From: Sphingomonas azotifigens NBRC 15497
GTDB taxonomy: Bacteria; Pseudomonadota; Alphaproteobacteria; Sphingomonadales; Sphingomonadaceae
Length of the DNA stretch: 64,000 nucleotides
Assembly (NCBI RefSeq): GCF_002091475.1
Contig: NZ_BCTR01000007.1
Location: forward strand, 124,001-188,000
Reading direction: 5' to 3'
Positions within the stretch are counted from its first letter, which is position 1. Every line of letters starts with the position of its first letter. The notes beneath the pieces were generated by a model. It was not told the origin of the DNA and made no database searches. It was given only the letters and a program-made list of their open reading frames with translations. Below, one piece after another: positions 1 to 7,060 of this stretch. The translations under genes were made by a program, and so were the position numbers.

Positions 1-1838
1 AGGCGCAGCCGTTCAACGACATCCCGGCCAAGTTCGAGCTCCCCGAAGGGTCGAAGGACTATATCCGCCGCGAGGTGATGGTGCCGATGCGCGACGGTAC
101 CAAGCTGTTCACCACCATCGTGATCCCCAAGGGCGCCCGCAACGCCCCGATCCTGCTCACCCGCACGCCCTACGACGCCTATAATCGCGTCCGCCGCACC
201 TCGAGCAACAAGATGCTCTCGGTGCTCGCGCAGGGCGACGAGGTGTTCACCCAGGCCGGCTATATCCGCGTGTTCCAGGACATTCGCGGCAAGAACCGGT
301 CGGAAGGCGATTTCGTCGTCACCCGCCCGCCGGTCGGTCCGCTCAACCCGACCAAGGTCGACGACACCACCGACGCCTGGGACACGATCGACTGGCTGGT
401 GAAGAACCTGCCGGAATCGAACGGCAAGGTCGGCATGCTCGGCTCGTCCTACGAAGGCTGGACAGTGGTGATGGCGCTGCTCCATCCGCACCCGGCGCTG
501 AAGGTCGCGGCGCCCGAAAGCCCGATGATCGACGGCTGGATGGGCGATGACTGGTTCCACTATGGCGCGTTCCGCCTGCCCAATATCGGCTGGATCTCCG
601 GCATCACCGGCTACAAGGCCGGCGGCCCGACCCCGCCCAATGGCGGCTGGGACGATTACGACACCTTCCGCAAGGTCGGCTCGGCGGGCGACTGGGCGAA
701 GCAGTACGGCTATGACCAGCTGCCCTATTGGCAGAAGCTGAGCCAGCACGTTGCCTATGACGCCTTCTGGCAGGGCCAGGCGCTGGACAAGATCCTCGCC
801 GCCAACCCCTCCAACGTCCCCACGCTGTGGGAACAGGGCCTGTGGGATCACGAGGACATGTACGGCGCGATCCACGCCTGGGAGGAACTGCAGAAGACCC
901 CGCAGGCGACCAACAACTTCCTGCTGATGGGCCCGTGGCGGCACTCCGGCTTCAACTATAACGGTTCGAAGCTGGGCGAGCTCAACTTCGAGGGCGATAC
1001 CGCGCTGCAGGCCCGCCGCGACATCCTGCTGCCCTTCTTCAACGCCCATCTGAAGGACGGCGCGCCGGCCTACACCCCGCCGGTCGCCAGCATCTACAAT
1101 ACTGGCGAGAATCACTGGGACTATCTGAACAAGTGGCCGCTGGCCGCGCAGCTGACCCCGCTCTATCTCGCCAGCGATGCCGTCGCCGGCTTCGACAAGC
1201 CGGGGGCAGGGGAGGACAGCTATGTCTCCGATCCCGCCAAGCCGGTGCCGTACCTGCCGCGGCCGATCAACTTCAACGACGGGCGGTGGAGCACCTATCT
1301 GGTCACCGACCAGCGCTTCGTCGACGGCCGCCCCGACGTGCTCACCTATGCGACGCCGGTGCTGACCGCGCCGGTCCGCTTGTCGGGCGCGCCGCTGGCC
1401 GACATCTTCGCCAAGACGACCGGCACCGATGGCGATTTCGTCGTCAAGGTGATCGACGTCTATCCGGACGAGATCGCCTCGAACAAGGAAATGGGCGGGT
1501 TTCAGCTGCCGATTGCGCTCGACATCTTCCGCGGCCGCTATCGCAACTCGTTCGAACATCCCACGGCGATCCCGGCGGGCAAGGTGCAGGAGTACAAGTT
1601 CCGCCTGCCGACGGTGAACCACACCTTCCTGCCCGGCCACCGCATCATGGTGCAGATCCAGTCGACGCTGTTCCCGGTCTATGACCGCAATCCGCAGAAG
1701 TTCGTGGAGAACATCTTCTTCGCCAAGGCGGCGGACTATCAGAAGGCGACCGTGACGATCGTCTATGGTGGCAAGCAATCGAGCGCGGTGCTGCTGCCGG
1801 TGGTGCCGGTGGACCAGAGCGCGGCAAAGGTACGTTGA
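1..1838 (+). CDS. CocE/NonD-family alpha/beta hydrolase (3' part)
   Basis: The reading frame is open from base 3, so the gene begins left of the window; an internal GTG at 75 should not be taken as the start. The product resembles the CocE/NonD and glutaryl-7-ACA acylase family of serine hydrolases, which cleave esters or amides and are often exported. The nucleophile elbow GSSYEG is visible with the probable catalytic Ser codon at 447-449, followed by the GLWDHED segment expected to hold the acid and GPWRHSGF expected to hold the His. The C-terminal part has the beta-sandwich character of the X-Pro dipeptidyl-peptidase C-terminal domain (LSGAPLADIF, then HRIMVQIQS). The substrate cannot be told from sequence. 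No other gene is in this operon within the window. Confidence 0.85.
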   Translation, partial: AQPFNDIPAKFELPEGSKDYIRREVMVPMRDGTKLFTTIVIPKGARNAPILLTRTPYDAYNRVRRTSSNKMLSVLAQGDEVFTQAGYIRVFQDIRGKNRSEGDFVVTRPPVGPLNPTKVDDTTDAWDTIDWLVKNLPESNGKVGMLGSSYEGWTVVMALLHPHPALKVAAPESPMIDGWMGDDWFHYGAFRLPNIGWISGITGYKAGGPTPPNGGWDDYDTFRKVGSAGDWAKQYGYDQLPYWQKLSQHVAYDAFWQGQALDKILAANPSNVPTLWEQGLWDHEDMYGAIHAWEELQKTPQATNNFLLMGPWRHSGFNYNGSKLGELNFEGDTALQARRDILLPFFNAHLKDGAPAYTPPVASIYNTGENHWDYLNKWPLAAQLTPLYLASDAVAGFDKPGAGEDSYVSDPAKPVPYLPRPINFNDGRWSTYLVTDQRFVDGRPDVLTYATPVLTAPVRLSGAPLADIFAKTTGTDGDFVVKVIDVYPDEIASNKEMGGFQLPIALDIFRGRYRNSFEHPTAIPAGKVQEYKFRLPTVNHTFLPGHRIMVQIQSTLFPVYDRNPQKFVENIFFAKAADYQKATVTIVYGGKQSSAVLLPVVPVDQSAAKVR

Positions 1839-2042
1839 TCCGGATGCACGGCCTCGCCCAGGCGAGGCCGTGCATACCAGTGGCCGCTTCTCGCAAAATA
1901 GGTATTACATAGGTATCATTCCGTAGCTTTTAACCTTTCCCACTGCGTATATTATTAAGCTCGTTGAGGTTGAGTCCAGGTCGAGAACGAACGTGCCCTG
2001 GCCGCTGCGTCTGCGGCCCCGGCGCGCTTCGGGGAGCAGGGC

Positions 2043-2603
2043 ATGCGAGTCGCAATCATTCGTCGCTATCTCAAGGATGCGCTCGAGTTCTTCGGCTATT
2101 TCGTCTTTATGACGGTGCTGGGCGCCTCGATGTATGTTCTGGTCAATTATGCGCCGCAGGCAAATTCGCGCTGGTACATCAATACCTGCATCGGCATGGC
2201 GATCTTCACCGGCCTCTATGCGTGGCGCATGTTCCGCCGGTATCGCAAGGCGATGCGCCGGCTGAGGGCGTTGGAGGCACTGTCGCCCGAACTGATCCAC
2301 GAGGCCGTCGAAGCGGGCCGGAAGCTGCGCTGGTCGGAGCGCATCGCCGCCGAGCGGCTCGAGGCGCGGGGCGGCGATCCGGAGCGGGTGAAGCTGCTCG
2401 ACCAGCTGGAAGCGGTCGAGCAGGCCTATCGGAAGCGGTGCGCCGCACTTGGCGTCGATCCGGCGGACCAGGTCGAAGATGCGTTCGCGATCGATCCCAA
2501 CATGTCGCTCGAAGCGATCCGCGAGCGGATCGCCGAGCGGATGCGTCGCGAAGACGCAGATGAGGCCGCGGAGGAGGCGGCGCGTCCGCCGATCTTCCGC
2601 TGA
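2043..2603 (+). CDS. Hypothetical two-TM protein with charged coiled-coil tail, paralog A
   Basis: 186 residues, function unknown. Two hydrophobic segments lie at about residues 15-37 and 48-66, followed by a basic turn (RMFRRYRKAMRR) and a long charged helical tail ending in repeats such as LEAIRERIAERMRRE. This is the shape of a small inner-membrane protein with a cytoplasmic coiled coil. ATG follows a weak G-rich stretch. The next gene at 2725 encodes a clear paralog: both share an RRYL--ALEF start, an APQ motif between the membrane segments, a WS(E/D)RIAAE motif and an AIR-RIAERM motif. The two probably arose by tandem duplication and may pair. The 204 nt before it hold no recognisable gene. 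Confidence 0.7.
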   Translation: MRVAIIRRYLKDALEFFGYFVFMTVLGASMYVLVNYAPQANSRWYINTCIGMAIFTGLYAWRMFRRYRKAMRRLRALEALSPELIHEAVEAGRKLRWSERIAAERLEARGGDPERVKLLDQLEAVEQAYRKRCAALGVDPADQVEDAFAIDPNMSLEAIRERIAERMRREDADEAAEEAARPPIFR

Positions 2604-2724
2604 TCCCGCAAATCCTTTCGCGTCAGTTGGGATTCGTTAACGGACTTGCTTCATGATGCAGGCGCGAAGAGTGGCGCCGGCGCGATCCCGCGCCCTCGGT
2701 CGGTCGCCGGTGGGGATTGCGTTG

Positions 2725-3246
2725 ATGAAGCCCGAATCCGTTCGTCGGTACTTGTTGGTCGCGCTTGAATTCGGCGCCTATTGCGGCATGATGACGCTGC
2801 TCAGCTATCTGATGGTGCTGATGGTGCTCCATGCGCCGCAGCCGCATGCCGGCGCCTATATCACGGTGGCGGTGCTGGCAGCGGTGATGACCGGTCTCCA
2901 TGCCGCACGGATGTTCCGTTCCTACCGGATCGCGCTGGCGCGCTGGCGCCAACGCGCCAAGAAGCCGGAGCGGCCGCGCCACTGGTCCGATCGTATCGCG
3001 GCCGCGGAGGCGCTGCGCCGCCAGGATACGCTGCGCGAACGGCTCGCCAGCGACGAAGTCTCGCCCGAACTGCAAGCGATCCGGCTGCGCATCGCCGAAC
3101 GCATGGCACGCGAGGACCGCGAACGCGAAGAATTCGCGCAAGCCGAACAGGATCGCATCGAACGCGAGCGGATCGAGCGGATCGAACGTGCCCGCACCGC
3201 GCGTATCCGCGCCGAGGTGCGCAACAGCAACCGGACCAGCGCCTGA
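2725..3246 (+). CDS. Hypothetical two-TM protein with charged coiled-coil tail, paralog B
   Basis: 173 residues from the ATG at 2725. The frame is open from 2653, but the alignment with the preceding gene starts at MKPESVRRYL, so the downstream ATG is preferred. It has two membrane segments (about residues 11-34 and 42-60), then an Arg/Glu-rich helix rising to near-continuous charge at the end (EREEF, ERERIERIERAR). Function is unknown. It matches paralog A in segment order and in the WSDRIAAAE and AIRLRIAERM motifs but has a more basic and longer charged tail. The gap between the two genes is 121 nt, so they may or may not be co-transcribed. Confidence 0.65.
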   Translation: MKPESVRRYLLVALEFGAYCGMMTLLSYLMVLMVLHAPQPHAGAYITVAVLAAVMTGLHAARMFRSYRIALARWRQRAKKPERPRHWSDRIAAAEALRRQDTLRERLASDEVSPELQAIRLRIAERMAREDREREEFAQAEQDRIERERIERIERARTARIRAEVRNSNRTSA

Positions 3247-3321
3247 CCTCGTGCGCGGCGCCGACGTAACGGCGGCGCTGCACGTGGCGCAGGCATGTAC
3301 CTATCGCTGCTCTCTGCAATC

Positions 3322-3410
3322 GTCACCCCGGCGAAAGCCGGGATCCATTGCGGTCTCGATATCGACGTTGGTTGAGACCGAAAGGCCCATGGATCCCGGC
3401 TTCCGACGTC
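3322..3410. repeat. REP-like nested inverted repeat
   Basis: A perfect 14-bp inverted repeat, AAGCCGGGATCCAT at 3335-3348 and its complement at 3389-3402, encloses a second inverted pair, CGGTCTC at 3351-3357 and GAGACCG at 3374-3380. The outer arm belongs to the CCCCGGCGAAAGCCGGGAT type of dispersed intergenic repeat that I recognise from sphingomonad genomes. It lies between convergent transcription units, a usual place for such elements. It could form a cruciform or an RNA hairpin protecting the upstream mRNA end. Confidence 0.7.
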
Positions 3411-3415
3411 AGCAC

Positions 3416-3450
3416 AAAAAAAGAGGCGACCCGTCGCCGGGCCGCCTCCT
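3416..3450 (-). terminator. Terminator after rplJL
   Basis: On the minus strand a GC-rich hairpin (arms GAGGCG and CGCCTC with inner CCC/GGG pairs and one mismatch) is followed by seven T residues. It lies 37 nt downstream of the rplL stop codon and closes the rplJ-rplL unit. rpoB does not follow directly in this window. Confidence 0.8.
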
Positions 3451-3486
3451 TTCTGTTTCGAGGCCTTCCGTGAGGCCAAGAAGCAC

Positions 3487-3864
3487 TTACTTGATTTCGA
3501 CGGTCGCGCCGGCTTCTTCAAGCTGCTTCTTGATCTTCTCGGCTTCGTCCTTCGACACGCCTTCCTTGACCGGCTTCGGCGCGCCTTCGACGAGCGCCTT
3601 GGCTTCGGTCAGGCCGAGCGAGGTGATCGCGCGGACTTCCTTAATGACGTTGATCTTCTTGCCACCGTCGCCGGTGAGGATCACGTCGAACTCGGTCTGC
3701 TCTTCAGCAGCCGGGGCAGCGGCGCCACCAGCGGCCGGGCCGGCAACGGCGACGGCAGCGGCGGCCGAAACGCCCCACTTCTCTTCGAGCAGCTTCGAGA
3801 GCTCGGCGGCTTCGAGAACGGTCAGCGCGGAAAGCTGGTCGACGATTGCGTTGAGGTCAGCCAT
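3487..3864 (-). CDS. rplL: 50S ribosomal protein L7/L12
   Basis: 125 residues. L7/L12 forms the ribosomal stalk dimers that bind translation GTPases. The N-terminal dimerisation helices ([20 protein letters not shown]), the Ala/Pro/Gly-rich flexible hinge at about residues 37-57 and the globular C-terminal domain ([20 protein letters not shown], then the KPVKEG turn) are all in the canonical order and length. The start is set at the ATG at 3864 because it has a GGAG Shine-Dalgarno sequence and matches the family; an in-frame start 12 nt upstream would add four unusual residues. It is downstream of rplJ with a 60-nt gap and is followed by a strong terminator. Confidence 0.98.
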   Translation of the reverse strand: MADLNAIVDQLSALTVLEAAELSKLLEEKWGVSAAAAVAVAGPAAGGAAAPAAEEQTEFDVILTGDGGKKINVIKEVRAITSLGLTEAKALVEGAPKPVKEGVSKDEAEKIKKQLEEAGATVEIK

Positions 3865-3924
3865 GGTAAACTCCAATCAGTTCAAAAGTTTCGGGATAGA
3901 ATAAAGGTCGCTTGAAGCCGAAGC

Positions 3925-4440
3925 TCAGGCAGCCTGCTTTTCGCTGTACGCCGCAAGCACGCGGGCGATCTGCGCCGCCGGTGCCTGGGTGATGGTTGCG
4001 AGCTTGGTCGCGGGCGCTGCGATGAGCCCCACGAGCTTGCCGCGCAGCTCGTCCAGCGACGGCAGCGAGGCGAGTGCCTGCACGCCAGCCGCATCCAGCA
4101 GCACATTGCCCATCGCGCCGCCGACGATTTCGAGCTTGTCGTTCGTCTTGGCGAACTCCGCGACCACCTTGGCCGCAGCCACGGGATCGATGGAGGTGGA
4201 CAGTGCCGTCGGACCCGTCAGCAGGTCCGCGAGCACCGCATAATCGGTGCCCTGGGTGGCAATCTTGGCGAGCTTGTTCTTCGAGACCTTATAGGTCGCG
4301 CCGGCTGCACGCATCTTGTTGCGCAGGTCCGTCGACTGCTTGACGGTCATGCCGAGATTGCGGGTGACAACCACCACGCCAACCTCGTTGAAGGTGCGAT
4401 TCAGCTCGGCAACGGCGTCGGCCTTCTGGGAACGATCCAT
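3925..4440 (-). CDS. rplJ: 50S ribosomal protein L10
   Basis: 171 residues. L10 anchors the L7/L12 dimers to the ribosome. The family start MDRSQKADAV, the core region NLGMTVKQSTDLRNKMR and the C-terminal L7/L12-binding helix (LATITQAPAAQIARVLAAYS) are present. The open frame continues 153 nt upstream, but the ATG at 4440 has a good GAGGAGA ribosome-binding site, and the upstream translation is not L10-like. In many bacteria L10 or the L10-L12 complex represses its own leader; here a leader of about 280 nt separates the gene from its promoter. Confidence 0.98.
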   Translation of the reverse strand: MDRSQKADAVAELNRTFNEVGVVVVTRNLGMTVKQSTDLRNKMRAAGATYKVSKNKLAKIATQGTDYAVLADLLTGPTALSTSIDPVAAAKVVAEFAKTNDKLEIVGGAMGNVLLDAAGVQALASLPSLDELRGKLVGLIAAPATKLATITQAPAAQIARVLAAYSEKQAA

Positions 4441-4724
4441 GCCGGTCTCCTCATACATGAGGCTGCTCCCGCGAACGGAGGCGGCCCCGGTTAACGGCCC
4501 GCGCGCGAACGCAGGCCAGCGGTAATGTCCGAGGGGAAGGATCGTCACGAGGCCGGGGAGCAATCCCTGGGGCGTGACCCGGAACGCTTGCACCCAGCTG
4601 CGCAGATGCGCGAGGCCGGGGAAGCCGCCGGAAAATTCTGTCCCCGTCTAGGCGAGTTTTTCAAGGCCGGCAAATCCCGGCCCCTCGCTGTCTCGGACGG
4701 ATTCCTTCCTGGGAAGGAGCGGGC
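4441..4724 (-). promoter_or_regulatory. Long untranslated leader of rplJL
   Basis: This 284-nt stretch between a good promoter and rplJ has no convincing gene of its own. It is GC-rich with several short complementary segments, for example GGGGCCGGG against CCCGGCCTC, and ends in the rplJ ribosome-binding site. By analogy with L10 leaders in other bacteria it may be an autoregulatory RNA, but I cannot show the known L10-binding kink-turn fold by eye. Confidence 0.4.
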
Positions 4725-4752
4725 GCAATAGCGGATTCGGGGGCAGAGTCAA
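4725..4752 (-). promoter_or_regulatory. Sigma-70-type promoter of rplJL
   Basis: On the minus strand TTGACT (4752-4747) is followed after 16 nt by TATTGC (4730-4725). This is a good match to the housekeeping -35 and -10 elements. It would start transcription near 4718, giving rplJL a promoter separate from rplKA. Confidence 0.55.
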
Positions 4753-4811
4753 GAGTGGCGAGGCGGCGCGGGGCTCTCATGTCTGCCGTGCAGGCGCCGC
4801 CGCCCGGCTTG

Positions 4812-5375
4812 CTACAGGCAGCGCGTCACGCGCGCGGTGCCCTCCGGCGTCAACGCCAGATGGACGCGGCGTGCGTCGCTGGGATCGCTCGTGCGCGAGA
4901 TCAGGCCGGCCGTCTCCAGCATCTTGATCCATCGCAGCGCCGTCGTGCTGGGCACGTTCGCCGCGTAGCACAGGCTGGACACCGAAATCGGTGTGCCCGC
5001 TTCCTGCGCGATGAACAGATCGATGAGCATGTCCCAGGCGGGGTTTGCCACCAGGCGCCGCCCGAAGGCCTGTAGCTGTGCCTTGCGGTGCTTGACCTCC
5101 GCCGCGGCGCGCTCGGCGGGCGTCGCCGGTGCGCTGCCCGCGGGCGGCCCGGCGGCGGCGCCCCCGGAGAGGTGATTCAGTTCCGCGTTGATATCGCTCA
5201 GCGCAGCCCGGATGTTCGCGATCGCCAGTGGTGCGCCGTTCCAATCAGGATCGCCAGCCAGGTCGGATATGCCCAGAACCCTTGCGCAAGCACATAGGCC
5301 CTCGGAAGGATGCTCGGCGTCGCAAAGTGCGCCACGTGGGTCGCGAACACGATCAAGCTGAAAGCGGACGCCCAT
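4812..5375 (-). CDS. Winged-helix (MarR-like) regulator, start uncertain
   Basis: The C-terminal half (AWDMLIDLFIAQEAGTPISV, then LCYAANVPSTTALRWIKMLE and RRVHLALTPEG) is a MarR-type winged helix-turn-helix with the recognition helix followed by a wing. The N-terminal part is a predicted helix plus a Gly/Ala/Pro linker. The start is a problem: the 5' third lies inside the preceding membrane-protein gene in another frame. The ATG at 5375 is the only common start codon near that overlap and has AGAGG too far upstream. Homology-like sequence seems to begin only around 5270, where no ATG, GTG or TTG exists, so a rare start or a sequence error is possible. It is the last gene of the 6577-4812 operon. 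Confidence 0.65.
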   Translation of the reverse strand: MGVRFQLDRVRDPRGALCDAEHPSEGLCACARVLGISDLAGDPDWNGAPLAIANIRAALSDINAELNHLSGGAAAGPPAGSAPATPAERAAAEVKHRKAQLQAFGRRLVANPAWDMLIDLFIAQEAGTPISVSSLCYAANVPSTTALRWIKMLETAGLISRTSDPSDARRVHLALTPEGTARVTRCL

Positions 5376-5638
5376 AACGGCCAAAACCTCTTGGATCGAA
5401 GCGCCAGCCAAACGAACCACAGGAGGAGCGCAGCATCGATCGCGAAGATCGACGTCTGGATGAACGTCAGGCGTTCCATCACAGGCACCGTCCATACCGC
5501 GATCGCAGACGCGAGCGACGCCATGAGCAGGGCGGACGATCCCGCCTGCTCATCTCTACCACCGCGCGAGAACGCGATGATCGTGCTGCCTGTCGCGACA
5601 CTCCAGTAGACGAAGGGCAAGAGCTTCTGAAGGATCAT
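5198..5638 (-). CDS. Hypothetical four-TM membrane protein
   Basis: 146 residues with four hydrophobic segments at roughly 5-24, 36-54, 60-79 and 87-104, plus a weaker one near the C-terminus. It has an FSRGGRDE motif after the first segment. I do not recognise a function. It sits between a helical small protein (42 nt upstream) and a winged-helix regulator whose reading frame overlaps its 3' end by at least 80 and possibly 178 nt. That order suggests a membrane component that acts together with the regulator, for example as a sensor or anti-regulator. This is an inference from context only. Confidence 0.65.
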   Translation of the reverse strand: MILQKLLPFVYWSVATGSTIIAFSRGGRDEQAGSSALLMASLASAIAVWTVPVMERLTFIQTSIFAIDAALLLWFVWLALRSKRFWPLWASAFSLIVFATHVAHFATPSILPRAYVLAQGFWAYPTWLAILIGTAHHWRSRTSGLR

Positions 5639-5680
5639 GGTAGGGCCGGGGAGTTGGTTGGACGCCCCGGCTTACTACGC

Positions 5681-6031
5681 TCAGGCGGCAATGTCTTCGT
5701 TTGCCGCCGATGTCGGCATCACCAGCTCGAGCGGCTTTTCGTATCCGCCGCCGGCGGCAACCGTCGCGAGGCCAAGCTGGGCCCGCACGTCGTTGAGCTG
5801 GTTGTGGCTTTCCACCAGGCGCGCGCGGACCTGGCCCATCAGGCTGGACGCGGCGAGCGCATTGTCGATCGCCCCTTGGCCGACCATTGCGGCGACCTTG
5901 GCCCGCACCCGGGCCTTGGGCAAGCGGGCGGTGAAGGTGGCGATCGCCGCGATGGCATGGTCGCAGGCCAGTTCGGCATCGTGAAGATCGCGAACCACGT
6001 CTTTCATCACTTCCAAACGAACAGAGCGCAT
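5681..6031 (-). CDS. Hypothetical helical protein
   Basis: 116 residues from the ATG at 6031, chosen because GGAAAGG lies just upstream; an in-frame start 33 nt earlier has no such site. The sequence is almost wholly amphipathic helix (DLHDAELACDHAIAAIA, then RLVESHNQLNDVRAQLG) with no membrane segment or signal peptide, and a short disordered tail. No catalytic motif is visible. It is the second gene of a compact four-gene operon, 39 nt after the LuxR-type gene and 42 nt before the four-TM protein gene, so a structural or adaptor role is plausible. Confidence 0.65.
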   Translation of the reverse strand: MRSVRLEVMKDVVRDLHDAELACDHAIAAIATFTARLPKARVRAKVAAMVGQGAIDNALAASSLMGQVRARLVESHNQLNDVRAQLGLATVAAGGGYEKPLELVMPTSAANEDIAA

Positions 6032-6070
6032 TGTTAGCCTTTCCGGGAGCGGTCGGCTCCCCATGATCGT

Positions 6071-6577
6071 TCACCGGTGCAGAAGTCGCCCGAGGGACTC
6101 CAGGCTGCTGATAAGCGCACCAAACCCAACCAGCACGCCGACCGCGATGGCGACGATCCAGAACAGGCGCTGCCCGGTGCTGAGGTCGTTCATCGGCGCT
6201 TCCTCCGTAGGGAAGGGCCGGCCGACGACCTCAAGGAAGGAAGCGCGCGGCGGATCTGCCAACGCTGTCGACGCCTCGACATTGGAGGAATGCAGGATGG
6301 GCGACATACCCATTGGATGGTGCACCGACGATTGGTGGGGGGCAGACGGGCCGTGCACCATCCGCGCAGCCGCGCGGCGGTTCGATGCATCCAATCGCTG
6401 GATGGCATTCTTGATATGCATATCAATAGTTTGCGGTGACAGTCCGAGCTCGCGTGCGATCTCCTTCGTTTCAAAGCCTCGGTGAACCCATTCGAGGCAC
6501 TCGAGCTGGCGCTCAGTAAGCTTGTCCCTGGCGGAGAGGGGTTTTTCCTCTTCCGACCCTCGTGCAACGGAGCCCAT
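6071..6577 (-). CDS. LuxR-type HTH regulator with C-terminal membrane anchor
   Basis: 168 residues. Residues about 18-75 form a LuxR/GerE DNA-binding domain (LTERQLECLEWV, KEIARELGLSPQTIDMHIKNA). There is no receiver or autoinducer domain in front. After a Pro/Ser/His-rich linker a single hydrophobic segment lies at about 138-158 (FWIVAIAVGVLVGFGALI), so the DNA-binding domain would be tail-anchored to the inner membrane. The ATG at 6577 is preferred because GGGGGA lies 8 nt upstream; ATGs or near-starts further up are crowded against that site. It heads the operon running to 4812. I infer signal-dependent release or membrane-proximal regulation, but nothing in the sequence names the signal. 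Confidence 0.8.
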   Translation of the reverse strand: MGSVARGSEEEKPLSARDKLTERQLECLEWVHRGFETKEIARELGLSPQTIDMHIKNAIQRLDASNRRAAARMVHGPSAPHQSSVHHPMGMSPILHSSNVEASTALADPPRASFLEVVGRPFPTEEAPMNDLSTGQRLFWIVAIAVGVLVGFGALISSLESLGRLLHR

Positions 6578-7004
6578 ACGCATTTCCCCCGACTCAGCCT
6601 TGTGGCGCTGCACCATGCGCGCTGATCCAATATGGAGGAAAGTAGGGTTACGCCTAAGTTCCTAATCGTCAGGGGCGGCGGCAGTCCCAATATAAACCAT
6701 GCTGGCGCGCAAACGGGTTTGCGGTCGGATAGATCAAGGCGATTTCTGACAAGGTTTGCACGCCGTTCGCGCGTGTAAGGCAAAGATCCACGGCGAAGGC
6801 CAGGTAGATCCCGGAGCTGCAAAGAGTAATTATTTGGTTCGCGCCAGCCCGAAAGCTGAGCTTTCGTGACTATCCTGCCCCGATGGGTAATACAGTATCC
6901 GATATTGATTCAGTCCGCTTCGTGGCTTTGGCGTCGAAGCCGCTCCCCCGCGGAACGGCCTTGGCATGCGCGGCATCGCCGGCACGCTACGAGGACCGGC
7001 ACGC
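6578..7004. other. Intergenic region upstream of the LuxR-type gene
   Basis: About 430 nt without a supportable gene. It must hold the promoter for the minus-strand LuxR-type operon. A GGAAC on the minus strand (reverse of 6656-6661) resembles the -35 of ECF-type promoters, but no matching CGTT -10 element lies at 16-17 nt. One short plus-strand open frame at 6883 runs through a terminator and is not credible. Confidence 0.4.
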
Positions 7005-7034
7005 AAAAAGGGCCGGGATCGCTCCCGGCCCTTT
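7005..7034 (-). terminator. Terminator after the TonB receptor gene
   Basis: A hairpin with arms AGGGCCGGGA and TCCCGGCCCT and a short GCG-type loop is followed on the minus strand by five T residues. It lies about 27 nt after the receptor stop codon. A near-identical hairpin terminates rplKA at 10158-10190. Confidence 0.85.
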
Positions 7035-7060
7035 CCGTTTGCCCATGGCGGCGGATCCGA

